DNA from: Flaccisagitta enflata
Taxonomy: Eukaryota > Chaetognatha > Sagittoidea > Aphragmophora
DNA: 64,000 nt
Direction of reading: 5' to 3'
Assembly (NCBI GenBank): GCA_965153355.1
Contig: OZ231126.1
Coordinates: 38,936,001 to 39,000,000 of the forward strand
Numbering within the stretch: position 1 is the first letter of the stretch; every line of letters begins with the position of its first letter. A model generated the notes under the pieces. It saw only the letters and a program-made list of their open reading frames with translations. It searched no databases and had not been told where the DNA came from. Positions 56,649 to 64,000 of this stretch are shown one piece after another. A program made the position numbers and the translations under genes.

Positions 56649-56818
56649 ACAAAGCCGGATTCACGGCTACCCAAGTCGCGTGCAGTACTTCATCATTTGG
56701 GCAGGAGCAGTGAGGCCAAAGAATGCTAAAACCCCAAAAAAGTAAAGTGTGACAGACAGACCAATAGACTGACAAAGCGGAGTGTAGTGTCGCGGAGTCA
56801 CGTAGGACGCAACTAAAA
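56649..56818 (+). repeat. Family B element, second subfamily
   Basis: AAAGCCGGATTCACGGCTACCC, TTGGGCAGGAGCAGTGAGGC, AGTAAAGTGTGACAGACAGA, ACAAAGCGGAGTGTAGTGTC, 3' end with a diverged hairpin and CTAAAAAC. Confidence 0.7.
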
Positions 56819-56819
56819 A

Positions 56820-57690
56820 CATCACTTTTTCCAGAAGCCTTGACAAAAAAGCTACCAACAAAATAATTACAATCTCCCTAATGATATGTTTAATTGTTTA
56901 TAAACTAGATTTTAGTATAGAAAATAATGTAGGTGGGACAAAATACACTTTTTTTTTACAAGAACCTAGTTTATAAGGACATCAAGGCTTCAAATAGCCC
57001 CAAATTTAAGAACATCTCCAGAACAGATCTTGAAATTTCGCTTGAGGTAATATCTAAAAAATATTATTAAAACACTTAAATTTTAGTATCATTTTATAAT
57101 TTTTGATATAAATACTATAAGAAAATCCCCAGACTTTAATGTTTAGCATTTGTTTTAACAGTATTTAACAGAAATATATTAAGTATAATTGAGTAATAGT
57201 ATATTTTAAGGTTTACTATAGTTTATGTAGAATTTTAAATTAAGAACGCTCTAAGAAGGCTTTATTAGGCCTTGAAAATAAGAACATGAAGCCTTTGAAA
57301 GAGAAAAGATGCTGTTTTAAAAAAAAGTGTTAATCAAATGACTTCAATGAAATTTATCATTTATGTACAAAATTTATCGCGCCGACTCAAAGGAATCATA
57401 GCCACAGTGCGCTGACCGAGCGAGACTCACCAGTCTCCAATATTTCCTCTGAATTTTGTAGAATCTCTTCCGTCGCCGAATCCGGCTCAAGCTGCTCACC
57501 ATGAGACCATCTATTGGCACCAGATTCACCGATCCGAGTTCGAATCCTGCCGGCCGGCCAATCGGACGCACGACGGGCGGCAGTCGTCATAAGATCACGA
57601 TCGATGTCACGGTCAGCCGGCCCATCGGCTTCGCGACGAAGCGACTGGTTTGTCTTCCCGTCAACTGAATGTCAACTAAAACAAGCGACG
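56820..57690. other. AT-rich spacer
   Basis: No gene. TTTTTTTACAAGAACCTAGT and TTATAAGGACATCAAGGCTT (about 56950) recur at about 59695, so part is a dispersed repeat. 57370-57600 is GC-richer, no exon supported. Confidence 0.4.
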
Positions 57691-57783
57691 CGGGGTCACA
57701 ATATCGTTGCGAACGGAAGGGCAGGGGCTTCCAACCCAATCCGCACCTAACACCCCCAGCCCCCTCCACATACACAAGTCATG

Positions 57784-58753
57784 ATTAGTCATCCGATGCC
57801 CTGCTTGGAGTGAAAGCAGGGCAGCGACCCTAAGGCCTAAGGGGCCAATGTCCTGTAGGCCACAGGAGTGAATTTCCAGACTTACGATTGCGGAATTGAG
57901 GTCTTAAGAGCTGATCTCCCCTCTTAGGCCTTGAATCTGTGAGAAGAGATTTAAGGCCAATTTGAGGCTTAGAGGGCTGATTTGAGGCCTGAGAGGCCAG
58001 ATTACTATCTTAGAAATAAAAAGGTTTCCGCACAATTGCATGTATATCTCAGACTAGAATCAACGAATCATCAAAAAATTGGTGAGATTATTAAAGCCCT
58101 TCAAATTTGCAAGCAATCTACGCAAACCACATCTCTCTAACTCAATGCATTCAAAAGTTATTCAACTTTGAATGAAATGTTTCAATTTTTTTTTTGCTAT
58201 ATCAACACAATCTTCAAATAATAAACATTATTTTTTTTCAAATAACTTTTAAACGCATTGAGCTAGACAGATGCAGTTTGTGTAGATTGCTTGCAAATTT
58301 GAAGGGCTTCATTTGTGTCACCAATTTTTTAAAGATTTGTTGAATCTCTTTGGAGATATAAGTTAAAACGTAGTAACAGAAACGATAAAAAAAATCCCTT
58401 GAAAGGTCTGGAACAACATCACTCCAGAGTACTTAAAAAAGCACTGCAAACTGCTTCTCTGATGAATGGCGGTAGTGATTCAGTCAAAGGAGGCTAACAT
58501 AAAATATTCATGGATTCGCAATTGATTTGTGGTCATTTTCACGTAAATAAATGAAATAATGTTACAGGTGGAAACCTTTTTATTTCTAAGATAGTAGAGG
58601 CCTGAGTCTGATCTGAGGCCTGAGAGGCTGGATTTGTAGCCTGAGAGGCCAGAGTTTTTTGAGGCGTGACAGGCCTGATGGGGGGATGGACGGATGGACA
58701 AACGAAAGTCCCCTGTGTTCTACAGGACTTCGTCCGCTTTGGAGCCGCTGCCC
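57784..58753 (+). mobile_element. Family A element, copy interrupted by a nested element
   Basis: Head CATCCGATGCCCTGCTTGG, arm GGGCAGCGACCCTAAGGCC ... TCCTGTAGGCCACAGG, a short AGGCCTGAGAGG array split by a 590-bp element (58005-58594), then GGGGGGATGGACGGATGG and the right arm ending GAGCCGCTGCCC at 58753. The right arm carries CTGTGTTCTACAGGACTTCG, so the arms have diverged here. Confidence 0.7.
58005..58594. mobile_element. mariner-like foldback element nested in a Family A array
   Basis: 590 bp, ends CTATCTTAGAAATAAAAAGG and complement, flanked by TA (58003-58004 and 58595-58596). The interior also pairs with itself (AGCCCTTCAAATTTGCAAGC near 58097 and its complement near 58290). No coding frame. 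Confidence 0.85.
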
Positions 58754-58901
58754 AACTAAAGGTCTTGAGAGCTTAATTGAGGTCCGGGAGGGCTAATTTG
58801 AGGGTTGTAGGGCCACCAAAACCAGGCCTGGGTATGAATGGGCGGAAGGATGGAAAGACGGGGGAAGGAAAGACAGGACTGACGGATGTCTAGAATTTCA
58901 A

Positions 58902-59275
58902 CAGGTCGCCTAAGGGCATTATATGGACAGCGATACCCGTTGCCCTGCTTTGCATGATTGTGAATTGGAGTGAGAGGAAGCAGAGAAGTTCTGTAAAAAA
59001 TGTCTGTTTGTCTTGAAATCTGTCCTCTCAGGCCTAAAATCTACCCTCTCAGGCCTGAAATCTGCCCTCTCAGGTCTTGAGTCTGAGAGGGTTTATTCAA
59101 GGTCTGAGAGCACAGAGAGCACAGAGGGTAGATTTCAGGCTTGAGAGGGCAGATTTCAGGCCAGAGATGGCCTAAGGGGAGGGCAAACGGACAAACGGAC
59201 AAATTGATGGATGGATGGACAGACAAGAGTCCCCCTGTGTTCTACAGGACTTCATCCCCTTTGGAGCCGCTGCCC
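58902..59275 (+). mobile_element. Family A element, short copy
   Basis: Head CAGGTCGCCTAAGGGCATTA, GCGATACCCGTTGCCCTGCT, a brief CTCTCAGGCCTGAAATCTRCC array containing an internal inversion of the unit direction near 59085, and right arm GTGTTCTACAGGACTTCATC ... GCTGCCC. Confidence 0.7.
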
Positions 59276-59283
59276 AAAAAGCA

Positions 59284-59392
59284 TCTAAAACGCTTGTTTT
59301 CCCACTCTTGACTCGTGCTCACGAACGGACAAACTGACGGACGGACCAAGGGACATATAAAAGCGTCTCATAGAGTTGCGTGTCCGCAAGTA
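59284..59392 (+). repeat. Family B element, 5'-truncated
   Basis: TTTTCCCACTCTTGACTCGT, a short GACN tract, GCGTCTCATAGA and GTTGCGTGTCCGCAA hairpin. Starts directly after a Family A right arm. Confidence 0.7.
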
Positions 59393-59599
59393 TAAAATTT
59401 TGTCTTTTGTTTTTTTTTCGGGGCGATCGCCGCGATCATCTCTAAAGGTGGAATTCAAAAGAAGTTTTAACCTCGGAAAAAATATAAAAAACAATTGAAC
59501 AATCCATAACGCGGAAGGGGGCCCTCAAAGCGAAATATGGCTGGACAGTGCGGTGGAAACCGGACCAAGAAGTAGTGGCTTGCGGATGGGCAAGGGTAG

Positions 59600-60065
59600 T
59601 TGGAAAAAGTCGAATTGTACGTAATTCGACTTTTTGATTAGGGGCAATTTTAACAAATTAAGCGGTTTTTTAGTTGGAATGATATACTTTTTATTTTTTA
59701 TAAGAACCTAGTTTATAAGAACATCAAGGCTTGAAATCGCTCTAAAATAAAGAACATCGTAGTTACTTTATTACTAGCTATCTCTATCTCTTTTGAAGGC
59801 TTCAGCCAAAAAATGATGTTCTTATAAAAAATAAAAAGTGTACTTCTTTGATGTCTACAGCTACGAAAGAGCTATTTTTTTTGTTTCAAATGGCGCCAAC
59901 CAGAGGTCTGTATGATCAATATTTTTGAAGTTATGATTTTTTGAATATCTTTTTTATTTTTTCGTATTATCCCAAAAATCATTTCTTTTTTCATTGATCC
60001 TAATTTCCAGCCCTATGTAACAAAAGAGAAGAGTCAAAATGATACATGAATTGACTCTAACAATT
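59600..60065 (+). repeat. Family E repeat, copy 3
   Basis: Palindromic core GTCGAATTGTACGTAATTCGAC (two bases longer than copy 2), AT-rich body, TTTCAAATGGCGCCAACCAG near 59886 and CCTATGTAACAAAAGAGAAG near 60013. Confidence 0.65.
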
Positions 60066-60298
60066 TTTAGTCGCGTGCTACGCGACTCTATACCCCGCTA
60101 TGTCGGTTGGTTGGTTGGTTGGTTGGTTGGTCGGTCGGTTAGTTGGTCGGTTGATCGGTTGGTCCCCTTTTTACTTCTTCGGCGTTTTTGAGCTTTTTGA
60201 GCTTACGGCTCCTGCCCAGATGCCTTAGTGACTTTCTCCAGCACTGCTCTTGCCCACCCACACACAACTAGGGTAGCCGTGTATCCGGCCTTGTTTAC
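60065..60298 (-). repeat. Family B element, second subfamily
   Basis: Hairpin GTCGCGTGCTACGCGAC, CTATACCCCGCTATGTCG, a GGTT/GGTC tract (60107-60165), GCTCCTGCCCAGATGCC, GCTCTTGCCCACCCACAC and distal hairpin region GCCGTGTATCCGGCCTTGTT. Confidence 0.8.
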
Positions 60299-60300
60299 GC

Positions 60301-60302
<2 letters not shown>

Positions 60303-60343
<41 letters not shown>

Positions 60344-60465
60344 TTGGGCAGGAGCAGTAATACAAAAACTGCTTGGAATTAGAAAAATGTGATGGACCAA
60401 TCAACGGACAGACATACCAACTGACATAGCAAGGTGTAGTCCCGTATCCGCGACTAAAAACAGAC
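60303..60465 (+). repeat. (GA)n followed by a truncated Family B element
   Basis: (GA)n at 60303-60341 replaces the head; then GTTGGGCAGGAGCAGTAATA, a diverged GACN tract, and GTCCCGTATCCGCGACTAAAAAC. Confidence 0.65.
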
Positions 60466-60719
60466 AAGCAGCAGATGTTCACATTTTGTAGAAGTGGGAA
60501 GCCCCGCTTCTTGGAAAGGGAAGAAATTCGTCAGAAGATTTTGGAAGAAAGAGGAAAAAAATTCAGAATACAATAGAGAAGGAAAAAAAAGATAGAAACA
60601 AAGAAAGAACGAATAAAAGAAATTATAAAAGAAGGAAAAGTAGAAAAGAAACCTCCAATTAAGTTCCAAAGAGTCGTTATGTAATATTTCGCTACAAAAT
60701 GTTACCCTGAGACATGTCA

Positions 60720-60943
60720 TAAATTTGAGAGGGAAAATTTCGCCTCCCAGAAGGTTTGCAAAATATGAACGCCTAACAGGCAGTCAACCAGACAGTATGA
60801 GATGCACACACAAAAGAACATGCACTGAAAAAGATACTCCCATTTCCGACTCTTTCCCAGTAGGCGATAGCCGCCTTTATTGGTATTGCAGGTGGGCAAG
60901 GTTGGGCCAATATTATGGGTGAACAGGGGCTGTAATGTGAGAT

Positions 60944-61012
<69 letters not shown>
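60720..61012 (-). repeat. Family D repeat beside a (CA)n array
   Basis: Hairpin-like AGGCGATAGCCGCCTTTATT (60864-60883), CTCCCATTTCCGACTCTTTC upstream, GCAGTCAACCAGACAGTATG, and (CA)n at 60949-61011. Confidence 0.65.
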
Positions 61013-61014
<2 letters not shown>

Positions 61015-62500
61015 GAAGTATCGTCCCCTCCGCGACGGAGAAGGTAGAAAATCGATTATCACAATATTGAAATTGACACCGAACATCAGAATACAAACAA
61101 TTTCGCGTTAGTTGATGTAGTCGTCTGGTCGATAGCCAACTAGGCGAGGCTTCTATGCCACCGAGTGCATGGAATTTCTGTTCTCATTGCACACTCTGCA
61201 TGCAGCACGCGTGTCTTTGCGTTTTGTCCGTCGGTTGATTGATGTCGATCGATACGTTCATTCGTTCATCGATGACGTTCCCTGTTTCCGAGCGGTGTTG
61301 CATGTTGCATGACAAGTGGAACAATATCCCTAATTTACCCAAACTCAGAAATATGGAAGGGGGTCTTGTGAGCCCTCACTGACTAGTTACCACGCGCGTC
61401 TCTCCTTGATTTCCATTTAGCAATAATAACCTAGTCAAACAAGCTAAGTCAGAAGGCCAAACACAGTAGGTTTAAGGGTCCGCGCCTGTCGCTGTTTATT
61501 CTTCCTCAGCAAACAGAAGGAGATGATCGCTCTGGTTCAGTTCATGACAATTGCTTGGTTAAATTCCAGGGACGAAGGATTAGGAAATCCACATCAGTCT
61601 CAAATTGGCATCTAAAAGGGAGTTTCTCAAATCAAAGTCATGAAAAATGATAAATGTGTGCGTTCATGAGACAGTGACACCGAAAAGAAAAAAGAAAAGC
61701 AAGAGTAACAAGGACAACGAAAATAATAATAGGTAGCCATAGGACAACAGGCATCACACAATTATTGATATTGCACATTTCTTTTTTAAATTTGAAAAAA
61801 AAAATGGGATTGAAAAAAATTGGAAAAAAAATATTTACTCAATTTTTTAAAAGAACGCTGTGCTGACGCCTCGGTAAAGTAAGAATATATATATCTAGAT
61901 GTACCTTAAGATGTACCTCTAGATGTACCTTCAGGTGGATTTTGAGTAATTTTGAAACTAAAATTCGCGCAATCTTTTTCTAAAATACAATTAACAATCT
62001 ATGGAAAGTACTACTCATGATCTGGCTAAAGGTGAAACATGCTTGCTGTAGACATATGTTTCCAAAAACAGATTTCACTCTCTGAAAGACGAGTGGGTTT
62101 CATGGAAATTTTCTAATGTTTTCAGTGAATCATCTCAACGTTTTGAATTACTTTGGCAAGACCAAAATTGATGAAATTCATGAGTGAATTATAGATTTTT
62201 TTACTTAACTAATATTGAAAACATGTGACAGAATTCATTTCGGGACCCGGGCCTTTGGAGGCTGTTGTCGGACAAGCTTCAAGAAATTCAACCCTGCGTT
62301 ATAAGACGTTGGCCCTTTGGTATCATTGCTCAAAAAGGGAACAACTTTTTCAGGTGCGCCTGCGCAAGTTTATGAGCATCTCTGTCAGTCGGTCACGCTT
62401 GGGTGAAAACGCACCGTTTTTGCTCGCATATCTGACTATACAAATTGCCAAAATAGTCGCAAGTCGCAAGTCGCAAGTTTACATAATTTGGTGAATTCAA
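61013..62500. other. spacer, no gene recognised
   Basis: Mixed sequence without supported exons. A small tandem (TAGATGTACCTT type, four variants) lies at 61896-61937, a short TCGCAAG triplet at 62456-62477, and a possible Family A arm fragment (GGCCTTTGGAGGCTG) near 62250. Confidence 0.45.
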
Positions 62501-62502
62501 TT

Positions 62503-62680
62503 TTTTGGTCGCTTGCTAAGCGACTCTATACGTGGTTGTGTCCCTTGGTTGGTTGGTTGGTTGGTAACGCGAAATTTTGAGCGCCGCAAAATCAGCCATA
62601 TCGGTGATTTCTTTGCATTACGGCCCCTGCACAGCCACAATACAGCCCCCGCCCACCCATACCTATGCATGGTGTACCAA
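62503..62680 (-). repeat. Family B element, diverged
   Basis: Hairpin GTCGCTTGCTAAGCGAC (62507-62523), CTATACGTGGTTGTGTCC, a GGTT tract, CGGCCCCTGCACAGCC and CCCCGCCCACCCATACC. Confidence 0.75.
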
Positions 62681-62689
62681 CTCAGTTGT

Positions 62690-63100
62690 AACATAAAGAA
62701 TCGATGTATCTCTGCTTCTAAAGAAGATAATCTGATTCTGAAAAAAAGTTCTAAAGAGCTTTTGAAAAACGATTTATGCCTAATAAGAGGAAAATGATGG
62801 GAAGGTATTAACAGTCATGGAGAAATGGCTTGGAAGTAAATGCCTTTTTGCAACCATTTTGCTATTTTTCATTGATCTCCTATGACAATTACTCTTTGTT
62901 TAGCTCTTATCTGTAAATAATTTGACAAAACATGAAGAGTTGGACTCAAATTAATGGTATTCTATACAGTGAAAGAGATTTCCTAGAATAATTCATTTTT
63001 TTGATAAGATACCATGATATTTGCCTAATTCATGCCTATGAAAATCGAGTTTTTTATCAAATGTGGTTTTGAAGAGAAACAAGGTCATTAGACCTAAGTC
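62690..63100. other. AT-rich spacer
   Basis: No gene or clear element; it resembles the interior of the inverted-repeat elements elsewhere (AAAAAGTTCTAAAGAGCTTT near 62740). Confidence 0.35.
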
Positions 63101-63106
63101 GCGTGC

Positions 63107-63533
63107 TTTGCATGATTGTGAATTAGAGTGAGAGGAAGCAGGGCAGCGGCCCCGGAGGGGACAAAGTCCTGTAGAACACAGGGGGACTTTCGTTCGCCAT
63201 TCCGTTTGTCATTCCGTTTGTCCGTCTATTCCCCCCAGGTCCTCTCAGGCCTGAAATCTGCCCTCTCAGGCCTGAAATCTGCCTTCTCAGACATTAAATC
63301 TGTGAGGGCAGATTTCAGGCCTGTGAGGGCAGATTTCAGGCCTGAGAGGGCAAATTTCAGGCTTGAGAGGACAGATTTAAGGCCTGAGATGGCAGATTTT
63401 AGGCCCGGGAGGGTAAATTTCAGGCCTGAGTGGGCAGATTTCAGGCCTGAGGGGGCCTGGGGGGACGAACGGAATGACGAATGAAAGCCCTCCTGTGTTC
63501 TACAGGACTTCGTCCCCTTCAGGGCCGCTGCCC
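63107..63533 (+). mobile_element. Family A element
   Basis: Left arm GGGCAGCGGCCCCGGAGGGG-ACAAAGTCCTGTAGAACACA (about 63140-63190), an array of AGGCCTGAGAGGGCAGATTTC units (63240-63455) whose direction flips near 63295, and right arm GTGTTCTACAGGACTTCGTC ... CCGCTGCCC to 63533. The TTCCGTTTGTC/GACGAACGGAATG segments next to the arms also pair. Confidence 0.8.
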
Positions 63534-63638
63534 AAAAAAGGCAGGCAGACAGACAGACAAAAGATTTTTTTTTCAAAAAGACATTTGAAATAGCTATATA
63601 CTACTCCAAGTTTCTTTTCCACTTTTCAGAGTCATTAA

Positions 63639-64000
63639 CAGGTCGCCCAAGGGCAATACGTGGTCAGCGATACCCGTTGCCCTGCTTAATATGTTTGTGA
63701 ATGTAAGTGATGGTTAGCAGGGTAGCAGCCTCGAAGGGGACGATATCCTGTAGAACACAGGGGGACTTTCATTCGTTCATTTGTTTGTTGAAGCTGGGAT
63801 TTGAGCCTAAAGGCTAAGATTTAAGCCTTGAGACTGGGATTCAAGCCTTGAGACTGGGATTCAAGCCTTGAGGCGGGGATTAAAGCCTTGAGGATAGGAC
63901 TCCAGCCTCAATGAGGCTGAAATTGAGCCTCGAGGCTGGGATTTGAGTCTCAAGGCTGGGATTTTAGCTAGAATTTGAGCCTCAAGGCTGGGATATGAAC
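63639..64000 (+). mobile_element. Family A element, cut by window end
   Basis: Head CAGGTCGCCCAAGGGCAATA and GGTCAGCGATACCCGTTGCC, hairpin GCCCTGCT/AGCAGGGT, arm TAGCAGCCTCGAAGGGGACG ... GTAGAACACAGGGGG, and a GAGGCTGGGATTTGAGCCTC array that runs off the right edge. Confidence 0.75.

Overview
This window is animal (metazoan) nuclear DNA. It contains spliced genes with GT-AG introns, bilaterian-type protein families (noggin, nicotinic acetylcholine receptor, rhodopsin-like GPCR, C-type lectin-like domain, folylpolyglutamate synthase) and TATA and AATAAA signals. The vicinal-Cys nicotinic subunit and the paired noggin genes would fit a spiralian or other invertebrate, but the sequence does not fix the species. 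Genes take up only a small part of the window. Most of it is microsatellite, minisatellite and short non-autonomous transposon-like elements with inverted ends.

Layout. 1-600 is a 28-bp satellite. 1.4-4.3 kb (minus) is an unrecognised open frame whose C-terminal half is a decaying coding repeat. 4.98-6.05 kb (+) is the terminal exon of a nicotinic receptor alpha subunit. 6.56-7.26 kb (-) is a noggin-like gene broken by an 11-bp duplication. 7.7-11 kb is largely simple repeat. 12.8-20.1 kb (+) is a four-exon peptide-type GPCR whose second intron is swollen to 5.3 kb by nested elements. 20-28.5 kb is repeats. 28.5-33.7 kb (-) is a seven-exon coiled-coil protein gene of unknown function, with an inverted-repeat element inserted in its fifth exon. 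36.0-36.7 kb (+) is the 3' end of a C-type-lectin-like gene. 41.8-49.9 kb (-) is FPGS in eight recognised exons whose phases all agree. 53.66-54.38 kb (+) is an intact noggin-like gene. 54.6-64 kb is repeats only.

The genes do not form a pathway or operon. The two noggin-like genes are paralogues about 47 kb apart on opposite strands. They share a promoter layout: a (CT)n tract, then TATAAAAG about 300 bp before the ATG.

The least explained material is two repeat families. Family A has long inverted arms around a 20/21-bp minisatellite, and the arms match within a copy but differ between copies. Family B is a roughly 150-200 bp unit with hairpins at both ends around a tetranucleotide repeat, and its 3' hairpin shows compensatory base changes. 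Both look like mobile carriers of tandem repeats. Eleven other elements with inverted repeats are delimited (six TA-flanked or TTAA-flanked, two with 8-bp target duplications), several nested inside one another. All identifications come from reading the sequence; no database search was run.
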